Notes: generated by a model from the letters alone, not told the origin. Shown: positions 45,354 through 54,857, counted from the stretch's first letter. The stretch: DNA of 64,000 nt from Actinomycetota bacterium (GCA_035640355.1 DASQWI010000017.1:124001-188000), one strand, 5' to 3'. Made by a program: numbers and translations.

Positions 45354-47201
45354 TCAGACGCCCGGGCGCTGGTGCTTGCGCTCCGCCTCGTGCTCGGCCT
45401 TGGCCACACGGACCTCGTCGCGCTCGGAGACCTCGGGGACCCCCACGTCCCACCACGCGTCTCCGCCGGTCCAAGCGTTCGGATCGGTTCGGATCACGAT
45501 GACGCTCGTGCGATCGGCGGTCCGAGCGCGTTTCAGCGCGTCACGCAGCTCGTCCAGCGTCGTCGCCGGTTCCGCGATCGCGCCCATCGAGGCCGCGTGC
45601 GCGACGAAGTCGACGATCAAGGGCTCACGGACCTTGGAGTCGTCGATCATGTTGTTGAACGCCGCGCCGCCCTTGGACACCTGCAGCCGGCGGATCACCG
45701 CGTACCCGCCGTTGTCGCAGAGCACGATGACGAACGGGTGACCGGACAGAACCGAGCTGTACACCTCCGAGTTCGCCATCAGGTACGAGCCGTCGCCGCA
45801 GAACGAGATGACCGTCCTGTCGGGCATGGCCATCGCCGCGCCCCACGCGCCGGCGATCTCGTACCCCATGCAGCTGAACCCGTACTCGCAGTCGAACGAC
45901 CCGACGGAGCGCGACCGCCAGTGCTTGTTCAGCTCGCCCGGCAGCCCGCCGGCGGCCGTCACCGCGTAGTCGCCGTCATCGCCGGCGTCGTTCACCGCTC
46001 GGACGACGGCGGCGTACGACGGAAGTCCGGTCTCGGTGGGTGCGGTCGCCTGCGTGTCGAGGTAGGCGTTCCACGTCCGGTACTCGTCTCTCGCGCGCGA
46101 TATCCACACGTCGGGCGCGCGGTGATCGCCGAGAGCGGTCGCCAGCTCCTCGAGTCCGCGCCGTGCGTCCGCCACGAGCGGGAGCGCGAGGTGCTTCGTG
46201 GCGTCGAATCGAGCGGTGTTGAGCGCGATCAACCGCATCCGGTCGTTCCGGAAGACCGACCACGAGCCCGTCGTGAAGTCCTGGAGGCGCGTCCCGATCG
46301 CCAAGACCACGTCCGCGTCGGCGGCGAGTGCGTTCGCGGCGGTTCCGCCGGTCACGCCGATCGGGCCGACGGCGTTCGGGTGGTCCCACCGGAGCGACGA
46401 CTTTCCGGCGACGGTCTCGGCGACGGGCAGCCCATGCCGCTCGACGAACGACGCCAGGTCGTCCGAAGCGAACGAGTAATGCACGCCGCCCCCGGCGATG
46501 ACGAGCGGGCGTACCGCCCCCCGAAGCACGGCAACCGCGTCCGCGAGCTCCTCCGGGTCCGGACCCGGACGCCTCACGCGATGAACCCGCGGTTCGAAGA
46601 AGGACCCCGGATAGTCGAACGCCTGCGCTTGCACGTCCTGCGGGAGGCCGATGAACGCGGGGCCACACTCGGCCGGGTCGACCAGCGTCCCCACGGCGTG
46701 TGGCAGCGAGTGCAGCACCTGAGCGGGATGGGTGATGCGATCCCAATACCGAGTCACGGCGCGGAACGCATCGTTGACCGTCGTCGTCGGGTCGTCGACG
46801 TGCTCGACCTGTTGCAGCACTGGATCCGGGATGCGGTTCGTGAAGGTATCGCCGGACAGGACGAGCAGCGGAAGCCGGTCCGCATGGGCGATGCCCGCGG
46901 CGGTGACGACGTTCGCGGCGCCCGGACCGATCGACGTGGTGACGATCATCACCTGACGCCGCCGCTTCGCCTTCGCGAACGCGACCGCCGCCATGGCCAT
47001 CGTCTGCTCGTTCTGTCCACGCCACACGGGCAACCGGTCGCGAACCGGTTCGAGCGCCTCGCCGAGCGACGTGACGTTGCCGTGACCGAAGATCGCGAAC
47101 ACGCCGGGGAACAGTGGGACCTCGTGGCCGTCCACGGTCGTTCGCTGGGCGATCAGATACCGGACGATCGCCTGCGCGGTCGTCAAGCGGATCGTCTGCA
47201 T
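45354..47201 (-). CDS. iolD: 3D-(3,5/4)-trihydroxycyclohexane-1,2-dione hydrolase
   Basis: A 615-residue thiamine-diphosphate enzyme opening the inositol-derived ring to 5-deoxyglucuronate. N-terminal pyrimidine domain: FGHGNVTSLGEAL, WRGQNEQTMAMAAVA (activating Glu); C-terminal ThDP domain: YEIAGAWGAAMAMPDR, FCGDGSYLMANSEVYSSV (GDG...N metal motif) and DNGGYAVI. Length and motifs match IolD rather than acetolactate synthase. ATG 47201 follows GGGAGG. It is transcribed away from iolG, probably under the same palindromic operator. The lacI gene follows 1 nt later. Confidence 0.94.
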   Translation of the reverse strand: MQTIRLTTAQAIVRYLIAQRTTVDGHEVPLFPGVFAIFGHGNVTSLGEALEPVRDRLPVWRGQNEQTMAMAAVAFAKAKRRRQVMIVTTSIGPGAANVVTAAGIAHADRLPLLVLSGDTFTNRIPDPVLQQVEHVDDPTTTVNDAFRAVTRYWDRITHPAQVLHSLPHAVGTLVDPAECGPAFIGLPQDVQAQAFDYPGSFFEPRVHRVRRPGPDPEELADAVAVLRGAVRPLVIAGGGVHYSFASDDLASFVERHGLPVAETVAGKSSLRWDHPNAVGPIGVTGGTAANALAADADVVLAIGTRLQDFTTGSWSVFRNDRMRLIALNTARFDATKHLALPLVADARRGLEELATALGDHRAPDVWISRARDEYRTWNAYLDTQATAPTETGLPSYAAVVRAVNDAGDDGDYAVTAAGGLPGELNKHWRSRSVGSFDCEYGFSCMGYEIAGAWGAAMAMPDRTVISFCGDGSYLMANSEVYSSVLSGHPFVIVLCDNGGYAVIRRLQVSKGGAAFNNMIDDSKVREPLIVDFVAHAASMGAIAEPATTLDELRDALKRARTADRTSVIVIRTDPNAWTGGDAWWDVGVPEVSERDEVRVAKAEHEAERKHQRPGV

Positions 47202-47256
47202 CTCGCCTCCCGCGCGGGCGCGGCGACGCGTTCGTCGACGCCCACCCGCTCGCATC

Positions 47257-47311
47257 TTGACAGCCTTCGACGAGCGGACCTATGGTACGCGCCTGTCTTG
47301 GAACGTTCCAA
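47257..47311. promoter_or_regulatory. iolD/iolG divergent promoters and LacI-type operator
   Basis: On the plus strand TTGACA (47257-47262) and TATGGT (47281-47286) are 18 nt apart, a near-consensus promoter for iolG. On the minus strand TTGGAA (47311-47306) and TACCAT (47287-47282), also 18 nt apart, would drive iolD-lacI; the two -10s overlap. TTGGAACGTTCCAA (47298-47311) is a perfect 14-bp palindrome covering the minus -35 and positions about +5 to +18 of the plus transcript, so one repressor could block both. The central CG suits LacI-family proteins. Confidence 0.65.
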
Positions 47312-47363
47312 TCCGGTGGCGGCGCATTCGGGGACGGGTCCGGCAGTCGGAGGGGAGACGCGT

Positions 47364-48359
47364 GTGCGGATCGGCGTGATCGGCGTGGGCCGAATGGGCA
47401 TCGTGCATGCCGGCACGCTGGTCGCGCACCCCGGTGTCGATACCGTCTTCGTCACCGACCTCGACCGGGACCGCGCCGAGGCCGTCGCCGCAAAGGTCGG
47501 TGCGGAGATCGCCGACAGTGTCGAGAACCTGTTGCGCTCGGTCGATGCAATCGTCATCGCCGCGGCGACGTCCGAGCACGCGCCGTTGATCCGCAAGGGG
47601 GCGGACGCCGGGCTCCCCACGTTCTGTGAGAAGCCCATCACGCTCGATCTCGACTCCACCGCCGACGTCGCTCGGCACGTCGCAGAGCGCGGGATCCAGC
47701 TGCAGATCGGGTTCCAGCGCCGGTTCGATGCGGGCTTTCGGGCCGCGCGTGAGCTCGTCAATAGCGGCGGGCTGGGAACGCTCTACGTCGTGCGCATGGC
47801 CGGACACGACCCCGAGCCCCCGCATGAGGAGTACATCCCGGCCTCCGGTGGGATTTTCCGGGATTTCAGCGTGCACGACTTCGACGCGCTCCGCTTCGTG
47901 ACCGGCGAGGAGGTCGTGGAGGTCTACGCGGACGGCGGCGTCATCGCGTTCCCCGTCTTCGCCAAGTATGACGACGTCGACACGGCGGTCGCCACCCTCC
48001 GCCTTTCGAGCGGCGCATTCGGGATCCTCTCGGTCACGCGTCACGATCCCCTCGGGTACGACGTGCGGATGGAGCTGCTCGGCTCGGGCGACAACGTCGT
48101 CGTGGGGCTCGACGGGCGAGCCCCGATCCGTTCGCTCGAGGGCGGTGGCGCTCCGCCTCCTCCCGACGCGTACACCCATTTCTCCGAGCGGTTCCGCTCG
48201 GCCTACGTCGCCGAGATGGAGGCGTTCGTCGACGTCGCCGCGGGCCGTCGAGAGAGCCCGTGCACGGCGGAGGAGGCGTTCCAGGCGCTCCGCATCGCCG
48301 TCGCCTGCGACTTGTCGCGCAAGGAGCACCGACCGGTGAGCCTCGAGGAGGTGGCGTGA
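47364..48359 (+). CDS. iolG: Inositol 2-dehydrogenase (Gfo/Idh/MocA family)
   Basis: A 331-residue NAD-dependent oxidoreductase starting inositol catabolism. The Rossmann motif is [17 protein letters not shown]; the C-terminal domain has the catalytic Lys-Pro ([19 protein letters not shown]), Asp/His pair in [14 protein letters not shown] and [11 protein letters not shown]. All key residues are present. GTG 47364 follows GGAGGGG by about 8 nt. It heads the plus-strand iol operon: iolE-like, ABC transporter genes and iolC follow without promoters of their own. A 5' leader of about 70 nt carries the operator. Confidence 0.9.
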   Translation: MRIGVIGVGRMGIVHAGTLVAHPGVDTVFVTDLDRDRAEAVAAKVGAEIADSVENLLRSVDAIVIAAATSEHAPLIRKGADAGLPTFCEKPITLDLDSTADVARHVAERGIQLQIGFQRRFDAGFRAARELVNSGGLGTLYVVRMAGHDPEPPHEEYIPASGGIFRDFSVHDFDALRFVTGEEVVEVYADGGVIAFPVFAKYDDVDTAVATLRLSSGAFGILSVTRHDPLGYDVRMELLGSGDNVVVGLDGRAPIRSLEGGGAPPPPDAYTHFSERFRSAYVAEMEAFVDVAAGRRESPCTAEEAFQALRIAVACDLSRKEHRPVSLEEVA

Positions 48360-49315
48360 GGCGACCGTTGTCCGAGCGGATCGCGGGTGCGCCCATCACG
48401 TGGGGGGTGTGCGAGGTCCCGGGCTGGGGCCACCAGATGTCGGCCGAGCGAGCGCTCGGCGAGATGGCGGCGATCGGACTTCGAGCCACGGAGCTCGGGC
48501 CGGACGGGTTCTTGCCGATGGACCAGGCCGGGCTGCGGGACGTGCTTCGCTCGTCCGGTCTTGCGCTCGTCGGCGGGTTCGTCCCGATCGTGTTGCACGT
48601 GCCGAGCGTGCTCCGATCGGAGCTTGCCGGGATGTCTCGGCAGGCCGATCTGCTCGCATCCGCAGGCGCGCACGTCGTGGTGCTCGCCGCGACGACCGGG
48701 TCGACGGGCTACGAGCGCTCGCGCGCGATCGACGAGGACTCGTGGCGCGCGTTGGTCGACGGCCTCGACGCGGCTTCCGCCGACGCCACCTCGCACGGCC
48801 TGGTCGCGACGTTGCACCCCCACCGCGGGACCGTGATCGAGCGACCGGACGAGGTCGATCGACTGCTGGAACGGTCGAGCATCCCGCTGTGCCTCGACAC
48901 GGGACACATCGCCATCGGAGGGGCGGATCCCGTCACCGTGGCGATCAAGGCCGCCGGACGGGTCGCCCACGTACACCTGAAAGACGTGTCGATGGAGCTG
49001 AGCGAGGGGGTGCGGTCGGGTCGTCTCGGCTACCAGGAGGCTGTCGGCGCGGGCATGTACCGACCGCTCGGACGGGGGGACCTCGACATCGCGGGCGTCG
49101 TGACGACGCTGGAGCGATCCGGCTACGACGGTTGGTACGTGCTCGAGCAGGACACCGTCATCGCCGCGGAGCCGGCGAAAGACGGCGGGCCGATCGAGAA
49201 CGCCCGCGCGAGTTACGAGTTCCTGTTGGAGCTCGCTTCGGTGTTGGATGGACAAGGGCAACAGCGCGACGCAGGCGTTCGCGCAGGGCGGGGGAGTCGT
49301 GGGGTAGCACGGTGA
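48356..49315 (+). CDS. iolE: TIM-barrel isomerase/dehydratase, IolE-like
   Basis: A 319-residue sugar-phosphate isomerase/epimerase-type TIM barrel. [16 protein letters not shown] and [15 protein letters not shown] resemble the start of inosose dehydratase IolE; metal-binding acids appear as [30 protein letters not shown] and YVLEQD. In the pathway an IolE must dehydrate scyllo-inosose before IolD, and none is seen elsewhere here, so this is the likely candidate. An IolH/IolI-type role is possible. GTG 48356 overlaps iolG (GTGA) with GAGGAGG 6 nt upstream. Confidence 0.75.
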   Translation: MRRPLSERIAGAPITWGVCEVPGWGHQMSAERALGEMAAIGLRATELGPDGFLPMDQAGLRDVLRSSGLALVGGFVPIVLHVPSVLRSELAGMSRQADLLASAGAHVVVLAATTGSTGYERSRAIDEDSWRALVDGLDAASADATSHGLVATLHPHRGTVIERPDEVDRLLERSSIPLCLDTGHIAIGGADPVTVAIKAAGRVAHVHLKDVSMELSEGVRSGRLGYQEAVGAGMYRPLGRGDLDIAGVVTTLERSGYDGWYVLEQDTVIAAEPAKDGGPIENARASYEFLLELASVLDGQGQQRDAGVRAGRGSRGVAR

Positions 49316-49362
49316 GCGATGCGAACGTCGTGCGAATCCCCGCAGAGAAAGGAGGAGGGGGC

Positions 49363-50367
49363 ATGAAGCGAAGCAGGTGGGTGGTACTGCTGCTCGTGCT
49401 CGCCGTCGTGGCGATGGCGTGCACGGGCGACGACGAAGGTGGCGGCGGCGGTGACGGCGCCACCGCACCGGACGGTGGCGTCAGCCAACGTGACTTCCGC
49501 TTCGTCGTGGTCACGCACGGGCAGGCGTCCGACCCGTTCTGGTCGGTCGCGGCCAACGGCGTGAACGCCGCGGCCGAAGACATGGGCGTCGAGGTCGAGT
49601 ATCAGGCGCCCGAGACGTTCGACATGGTGGCCATGAGCCAGCTGATCGACGCCGCCGTGGCGTCCCAGCCCGACGGCCTCGTGGTCAGCATCCCCGATGC
49701 CGACGCGCTCGGCCCGTCCATCGAGGCCGCGGTCGACGCGGGGATCCCCGTGATCTCCATGAACTCCGGCTCGGACGTGTTCGCCGATCTCGGGGTCCTG
49801 TTGCACGTCGGCCAGACCGAGTTCGAGGCAGGGCTGATCGCCGGCCAACGGTTCGCGGAAGAAGGGGTGGAGAACCCGATCTGCGTCAACCAGGAGGTCG
49901 GCAACGCCGCGCTCGACCTGCGCTGCGAGGGATTCTTCGAGGGCGTCGGCGTGGAGGGTGAAGTTATCCCGGTCGACCTGAACGATCCGTCCAGCATCAC
50001 CGAGACGATCGCCGGCGCGCTGCAGGCAGATGACACGATCGACGGCCTGCTCACGCTTGGTCCGACCGCGTCGACGCCGGCGATCCCGGCGCTCGACCAG
50101 GCCGGGCTGCTCGGCGAGATCGCGTTCGCTACGTTCGACCTCTCGCCCGAGGTGCTGGAGGCGATCGAGGCCGGTGACATGCTGTTCGCGATCGACCAGG
50201 CGCAGTTCCTGCAGGGGTACCTGCCGATCGTGTTCCTGACGAAGTACCTGGAGACCGGCGCCCTGCCGCTCGGGAGCGAGAACAGGGTCCTCATGACGGG
50301 TCCTCAGATCGTGACGCAGGAGACCGCTGCCGACGTCATCGCGTACACGGAGGAAGGCGTCAGGTAG
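49363..50367 (+). CDS. Sugar (inositol) ABC transporter substrate-binding lipoprotein
   Basis: A 334-residue periplasmic-type binding protein. Signal peptide [22 protein letters not shown] with lipobox VAMAC, then a Gly/Asp-rich linker. The mature part is a ribose/inositol-type two-lobe binder ([58 protein letters not shown]). The start ATG 49363 is 4-5 nt after AAAGGAGGAGG. It sits inside the iol operon, so inositol or a related polyol is the probable ligand. A strong hairpin lies between it and the permease gene. Confidence 0.9.
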   Translation: MKRSRWVVLLLVLAVVAMACTGDDEGGGGGDGATAPDGGVSQRDFRFVVVTHGQASDPFWSVAANGVNAAAEDMGVEVEYQAPETFDMVAMSQLIDAAVASQPDGLVVSIPDADALGPSIEAAVDAGIPVISMNSGSDVFADLGVLLHVGQTEFEAGLIAGQRFAEEGVENPICVNQEVGNAALDLRCEGFFEGVGVEGEVIPVDLNDPSSITETIAGALQADDTIDGLLTLGPTASTPAIPALDQAGLLGEIAFATFDLSPEVLEAIEAGDMLFAIDQAQFLQGYLPIVFLTKYLETGALPLGSENRVLMTGPQIVTQETAADVIAYTEEGVR

Positions 50368-50384
50368 TCGCGTTCGAGAACCGC

Positions 50385-50417
50385 GTCCGGGGCCGGCGGC
50401 GTGCGCCGGCCCCGGAC
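50385..50417 (+). other. Strong 13-bp hairpin between binding-protein and permease genes
   Basis: GTCCGGGGCCGGC (50385-50397) and GCCGGCCCCGGAC (50405-50417) are perfect complements around GGCGTGC. There is no T-run, so it probably stabilises the upstream message or causes partial termination, giving more binding protein than permease, as seen in malE-malF and other transporter operons. Confidence 0.6.
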
Positions 50418-50455
50418 ACTAAGCTTCCGCCCACGAGTCGAGGAGTGGCCGCCCC

Positions 50456-51526
50456 ATGGCGACGGAGACCGCACCTCCGCCCACAGCGGTAACGGACGAA
50501 CGGGTCCGGCGCGTCAGCGGGCTGGCCAGGCTCCTGTCTCGCCCCGAGCTCGGCGCCGCACTCGGCATCGTGATCGTGTGGGTCTTCTTCGCGATCGTCG
50601 CGTTCGACAACAACTTCGTCAGCTGGGCGACGACCGCGTCGATCCTCAATCGGACGGCGCCGCTCGGAATCCTTGCCGTCGCCGTTGCCCTGCTGATGAT
50701 CGCCGGCGAGTTCGACCTTTCGATCGGGTCGATCCTGGGGTTCGCCGGTATGGCGCTGTTGATCCTGGTCAGCCCGGTCGACGCCGGGGGCTTCGGGTGG
50801 ACGATGGTGCCGGCCGTCGGCATGGCGCTGCTCCTGGCGCTCCTGATCGGCACCGTGAACGGGTTGTTGGTGGTGACCACGAAGCTCCCCTCGTTCATCA
50901 TCACGCTCGGCACGCTCCTCATCGTTCGAGGGCTCACCGTCGCCCTCTCTCGGTTGCGGACCAACCGGACGCAGCTCGGCAACCTCGACGAGGTGTCCGG
51001 TTTCGAGCTGTTCCACGACGTCTTCGGAGCGAAGTTCTCCATCTTCGGAAGCAACTTCAACGCCTCGATCCTGTGGTGGGTGGCCCTCGCCGTGGTCGCG
51101 ACGTGGCTGCTCGTTCGAACCCGCCAGGGGAACTGGATCTACGGAACGGGAGGAGCCGTCGAGGCAGCGCGCAACGTCGGCGTGCCGGTTCGCCGTGTGA
51201 AGATCGCGCTGTTCCTCACCACGGCGTTCGCCGCGTTCTTGGTGGCGCTGATCCAGGCCATCGAGTTCACGGGGGCGGACGCACTGCGAGGGACCGACCA
51301 GGAGTTCAACGCGATCATCGCGGCGGTCGTTGGCGGCTGTCTGTTGACTGGTGGATACGGGTCGGCCGTGGGAGCCGCGCTCGGCGCGCTCCTGTTCGGC
51401 ATGGTGCAGCAGGGCATCGTGATCACCGGGATCGACGGCGACTGGTATCGCGTCTTCCTGGGCGGGGTGCTGGTCGTCGCAGTGATCTTCAACAACTTCA
51501 TCCGACAGCGGGCGTCCAGGCGATGA
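50456..51526 (+). CDS. Sugar ABC transporter permease (RbsC/FrcC type)
   Basis: A 356-residue permease with about nine hydrophobic helices. The family signature [16 protein letters not shown] is near residues 80-95, and [25 protein letters not shown]-type motif ([14 protein letters not shown]...GGYGS) near 280-305 marks the ribose/fructose class. It would translocate the ligand bound by the upstream lipoprotein. The stop overlaps the ATPase gene by 4 nt (ATGA). No EAA loop of the maltose class is present, which is normal for this family. Confidence 0.9.
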   Translation: MATETAPPPTAVTDERVRRVSGLARLLSRPELGAALGIVIVWVFFAIVAFDNNFVSWATTASILNRTAPLGILAVAVALLMIAGEFDLSIGSILGFAGMALLILVSPVDAGGFGWTMVPAVGMALLLALLIGTVNGLLVVTTKLPSFIITLGTLLIVRGLTVALSRLRTNRTQLGNLDEVSGFELFHDVFGAKFSIFGSNFNASILWWVALAVVATWLLVRTRQGNWIYGTGGAVEAARNVGVPVRRVKIALFLTTAFAAFLVALIQAIEFTGADALRGTDQEFNAIIAAVVGGCLLTGGYGSAVGAALGALLFGMVQQGIVITGIDGDWYRVFLGGVLVVAVIFNNFIRQRASRR

Positions 51527-52419
51527 GCACGAACGGCGCGCTGCTTCTCGAGGTGGACGGGCTCTCGAAGTACTTCGGCTCGGTCATCGCGGTCAAGGAC
51601 ATCTCGATGTTCGTTCGCGCCGGCGAGGTGACGTGTCTACTTGGCGACAATGGAGCGGGCAAGTCGACGCTCATCAAGATGCTCTCAGGCGTGTACAAGC
51701 CGGACGCCGGCGAGTACCGATTCGAGGGCGAGCGCATGGATTTCTCTTCCCCCAGGGAGGCATTGGAGCGCGGGATCGCCACGGTCTACCAGGACCTGGC
51801 GATGATCCCGCTGATGTCGATCTGGCGGAACTTCTTCCTGGGCTCGGAGCCGACGAAGGGCGTGGGTCCGTTCCGCCGCTTCGACGTGGGGCTCGCCAGG
51901 GAGACGACGCGGAACGAACTCTCGAAGATGGGGATCGACATTCGCGACCCCGACCAGGCGGTCGGAACGCTGTCCGGCGGCGAGCGACAGTCGGTGGCCA
52001 TCGCTCGCGCGGTCCACTTCGGAGCGAAGGTGCTGATCCTCGACGAGCCCACAGCCGCGCTCGGCGTCAAGCAGGCCGGCGTCGTTCTCAAGTACATCGT
52101 TCAGGCCAAGCGCCGCGGTATCGGCGTGATCTTCATCAGCCACAACCCGCACCACGCGTACCCCGTCGGTGATCACTTCGTCATCCTCCGGCGAGGTCAG
52201 GTGTACGGCGACTTCGCACGAGACGAGCTCGCGCTGGAGGGGCTCGTCCAGATGATGGCGGGCGGTGAGGAGCTCGAAAATCTCGCGCACGAGCTCCAAC
52301 GGGCCGCAACCGACGACGCCGAGCTGAAACGCGCCGTCGAGGAGCTGACCCAGCAGGCGGGCGCGGCGACCGCCGCGCTCCCGACGCAGGACGCCGAGGG
52401 CGATCGTCCGGACGGCTGA
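51523..52419 (+). CDS. Sugar ABC transporter ATPase, single-domain (FrcA-like)
   Basis: A 298-residue ATPase with one nucleotide-binding domain: Walker [20 protein letters not shown]-loop [11 protein letters not shown], signature [14 protein letters not shown], Walker [13 protein letters not shown] and H-loop [10 protein letters not shown]. Ribose-type transporters usually use a double-domain ATPase of about 500 residues; the short form matches FrcA of the fructose/inositol class, so two copies must dimerise. A Glu/Ala-rich tail (about 245-298) is extra. Overlaps the permease gene by 4 nt. Confidence 0.9.
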   Translation: MSTNGALLLEVDGLSKYFGSVIAVKDISMFVRAGEVTCLLGDNGAGKSTLIKMLSGVYKPDAGEYRFEGERMDFSSPREALERGIATVYQDLAMIPLMSIWRNFFLGSEPTKGVGPFRRFDVGLARETTRNELSKMGIDIRDPDQAVGTLSGGERQSVAIARAVHFGAKVLILDEPTAALGVKQAGVVLKYIVQAKRRGIGVIFISHNPHHAYPVGDHFVILRRGQVYGDFARDELALEGLVQMMAGGEELENLAHELQRAATDDAELKRAVEELTQQAGAATAALPTQDAEGDRPDG

Positions 52420-52420
52420 C

Positions 52421-53365
52421 GTGGGCGACGTCTTCGACGTCCTCACGATGGGTCGCGTCGGCGTCGACCTGTACCCGGAACAGTCGGGTGTTCCACTCGC
52501 CGACGTCCGAACGTTCGCCAAGTTCCTCGGCGGCAGCGCGACGAACGTCGCCGTCGGTGCGGCGCGGTACGGGCACCGCTCGGCCGTCATCACCAAGGTC
52601 GGAGACGACGGCTTCGGGGCGTACGTCCGTCAGGCGTTGCGAGGCTTCGGTGTCGATCCCCGCTTCGTGGGCACCGATCGCGACCTCCGGACGCCGGTTG
52701 TGTTCATCGAGCTCCTGCCGCCGGAGTCGCCGCCGATCCTGTTCTACCGACAACCGAAGGCTCCCGACATGAACCTGACGGTCGACGGTCTCGACCTCGA
52801 CGCCGTCCGCTCGGCGCGAGTGTTCTGGACGACGGGGACCGGGCTATCCGACGAGCCGAGCAGGTCGGCGACGCTCGCCGCCTTGCGGGAGCGGGGGAGG
52901 AAGAGCTTCACGGTCCACGACCTCGACCACCGGCCGACGTTCTGGCGTTCGCCGGAGGAGGCCGGTCCGCTCGCTCGGCAGGCGCTCGGGTTCGCGACCG
53001 TGGCAGTGGGGAACGTCGACGAGGTCACCGTGGCGGTGGGATCGGGAACGCCCGAGGCGCAGGCGTCGCGGCTGCTCGATCTCGGATTGGAGCTGGCGAT
53101 CGTGAAGCTCGGGGGCGACGGCGTGCTCGCGGCATGGGACGGCGGGGCCGAACGCGTGACCCCCGTCGAGGTCGAGGTGGTGAACGGGCTCGGCGCCGGG
53201 GACGCCTTCGGCGCGGCGCTGTGTCACGGTTTGCTCGAGCGGTGGGAGGTCGTCGACACGGTTCGGTTCGCGAACGCGGCGGGCGCGTACGTCGCCGGTC
53301 AGCTCGCATGCGCCGATGCGATGCCGAACGAAGCGCAGGTTCGAGCGGTCCTCGTCGATGCGTGA
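52421..53365 (+). CDS. iolC: 5-dehydro-2-deoxygluconokinase (IolC)
   Basis: A 314-residue PfkB/ribokinase-family kinase. N-terminal substrate motif GGSATNVAVGAARYGHRSA and C-terminal NGLGAGDAFGAAL with the catalytic Asp are intact. IolC phosphorylates the deoxygluconate product of IolB in the inositol route; LTMGRVGVDLYPEQ is typical of IolC. GTG 52421 starts 1 nt after the ATPase stop. It ends tail-to-tail with the secreted HExxH gene (1 nt apart), which separates it from iolB. Confidence 0.88.
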   Translation: MGDVFDVLTMGRVGVDLYPEQSGVPLADVRTFAKFLGGSATNVAVGAARYGHRSAVITKVGDDGFGAYVRQALRGFGVDPRFVGTDRDLRTPVVFIELLPPESPPILFYRQPKAPDMNLTVDGLDLDAVRSARVFWTTGTGLSDEPSRSATLAALRERGRKSFTVHDLDHRPTFWRSPEEAGPLARQALGFATVAVGNVDEVTVAVGSGTPEAQASRLLDLGLELAIVKLGGDGVLAAWDGGAERVTPVEVEVVNGLGAGDAFGAALCHGLLERWEVVDTVRFANAAGAYVAGQLACADAMPNEAQVRAVLVDA

Positions 53366-53366
53366 C

Positions 53367-53930
53367 TCAGGAGCCCACGGCCCAGCGTTCGATCTCGTCG
53401 AGCGCCTCGCGCGGGACGCTCACCCGCAGGTGCGAGGGACGTTCGTCGAGCACGTACACGGTCACGGCCTCCGCGTACCGCTCCGACGGGACGTGCTCCC
53501 AGTCATGTCCACCGAACCAGGGCGACTTCGGAGCGGAGCCGGTCGCGACGAGGAACGGTCGTCGCAGCGACGCGTGGGCGGCGCACGTGGACTCGAGGTG
53601 GTGAGCGAACTCGTGCACGAGCGACGCGCGCAGGTTGGGCGCGGTTCCCGGAACGCGGAGAACCACGGCGCGTTCGGCGGGGTCGTAGGCGGCGCGGTCG
53701 GCGAACTCCCACGCGCTACTGAGGGTGACCGGCGGGATGCACGCGCGCCTGGCGGGGAACGCATCCAGGAACAGGTCCCAGGTGTCGAGCGCGAGCGCGC
53801 GAACGTCGTTCGGAACGTCGTCCGCGACGACGAGCACCGGACCGACCGGATCGCGTTCGGCGCTCGCCGCTCCCCCAACGAGCGTGGCCGTCACGCCCAG
53901 CGCGAGGACGAACGTGACGGAGCGACGCAC
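53367..53930 (-). CDS. Secreted protein with HExxH zinc-peptidase motif
   Basis: A 187-residue exported protein. A signal peptide (FVLALGVTATLVGGAASA) is followed by a domain containing LVHEFAHHLEST, with the zinc-type motif His106-Glu107-x-x-His110, and a downstream SERYAEAV that could supply a third ligand (Glu150 or Glu154). It looks like a small gluzincin-type metallopeptidase, but no family is recognised and activity is unproven. It lies antisense between iolC and iolB with its own leaderless promoter, so it is not part of the inositol pathway. Two Cys residues (64, 116) might form a disulfide. Confidence 0.6.
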   Translation of the reverse strand: MRRSVTFVLALGVTATLVGGAASAERDPVGPVLVVADDVPNDVRALALDTWDLFLDAFPARRACIPPVTLSSAWEFADRAAYDPAERAVVLRVPGTAPNLRASLVHEFAHHLESTCAAHASLRRPFLVATGSAPKSPWFGGHDWEHVPSERYAEAVTVYVLDERPSHLRVSVPREALDEIERWAVGS

Positions 53931-53937
53931 GATCCGA

Positions 53938-53943
53938 ACGATA
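53938..53943 (-). promoter_or_regulatory. -10 element (TATCGT) for the HExxH protein
   Basis: On the minus strand TATCGT ends 7 nt before GTG 53930, the same spacing as at dxr, the response regulator and ribF. No Shine-Dalgarno is present. Confidence 0.5.
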
Positions 53944-53962
53944 CCGACGAGGCTTCCACAGC

Positions 53963-54826
53963 GTGAGCGCCGATGTGTTCCGCCCGGCGGGAACGCTGGG
54001 CGACGGGCCCGACCCGGTTCGACTGAGCGCGCGTGACGCCGGCTGGTCGTTCGCGGGTCTGCGCGTACTCTCGCTCGCCCCGGGCGAGCGCCGTGTCGTT
54101 GAGCTCGAACGCGTGGAGGCGGCGATCCTGCCGCTTTCCGGTTCGTGCCGCGTGGAGGTCTCCTCGAAGCGGTTCGAGCTCGAGGGACGGCGTGACGTGT
54201 TCTCGAGGGTGACCGACTTCGTCTACGTCCCCACGGGAACCGAGGTCGTCATCTCTTCCGACGGCGGAGGCGAGTTCGCGTTTCCCACCGCCGGTGCCGA
54301 GCGCCGACTCGAACCGGCGCACGTCCCTGCTCGGGCGGTCTCCGTCGAGGTACGCGGCGGCGGCGTCGCGACGCGCCAGGTCAACAACTTCCTCGCCGCC
54401 GACGCGTTCGAGGCCGAACGCCTCATCGCGGTCGAGGTGCTCACGCCCGACGGCAACTGGTCATCGTTCCCGCCCCACAAGCACGACGAGCACACCGCCG
54501 ACGAGGTCCCCCTCGAAGAGGTCTACTACTTCCGCATCGCCGGCGAGGCCGGTTTCGGCCTCCATCGCACCTACACGAAGGACGGCGAGATCGACGAGAC
54601 CGTCACGGTCCGGGACGGGGACGTCTTCCTGATCCCTCGCGGCTTCCACGGCCCGTGCGTCGCAGCGCCCGGCTACCCCATGTACTACCTGAACGTGATG
54701 GCCGGCCCTGCCGAGCGCGCCTGGCAGGTCTGCCTGGATCCCGCCCACGACTGGATCGCAGCTCTTCTCGCCGAACAGGGGCCCGACCCGAGGTGCCCGA
54801 TGACGACCGCGGAGGGCGTCGCGTAG
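53963..54826 (+). CDS. iolB: 5-deoxy-glucuronate isomerase
   Basis: A 287-residue double-cupin isomerase converting 5-deoxyglucuronate to 5-keto-2-deoxygluconate. The C-terminal cupin carries ATRQVNNFLAADAFEAERL, LTPDGNWSSFPPHKHDEHT (metal His residues), LEEVYYFRIAG and RDGDVFLIPRGFHGPC. This family is specific, so the pathway assignment is firm. GTG 53963 has no clear ribosome-binding site; the antisense gene separates it from iolC, so either read-through or an undetected promoter drives it. It ends the iol island. Confidence 0.92.
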   Translation: MSADVFRPAGTLGDGPDPVRLSARDAGWSFAGLRVLSLAPGERRVVELERVEAAILPLSGSCRVEVSSKRFELEGRRDVFSRVTDFVYVPTGTEVVISSDGGGEFAFPTAGAERRLEPAHVPARAVSVEVRGGGVATRQVNNFLAADAFEAERLIAVEVLTPDGNWSSFPPHKHDEHTADEVPLEEVYYFRIAGEAGFGLHRTYTKDGEIDETVTVRDGDVFLIPRGFHGPCVAAPGYPMYYLNVMAGPAERAWQVCLDPAHDWIAALLAEQGPDPRCPMTTAEGVA

Positions 54827-54857
54827 GCACGTTCCACGGAACGGGTCCAGGCATGAC

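Noticed and set aside
54829-54842. CGTTCC-AC-GGAACG palindrome just after iolB as a second operator
   Set aside because: Orientation of the half-sites is inverted relative to the iolG operator and no promoter lies beside it.
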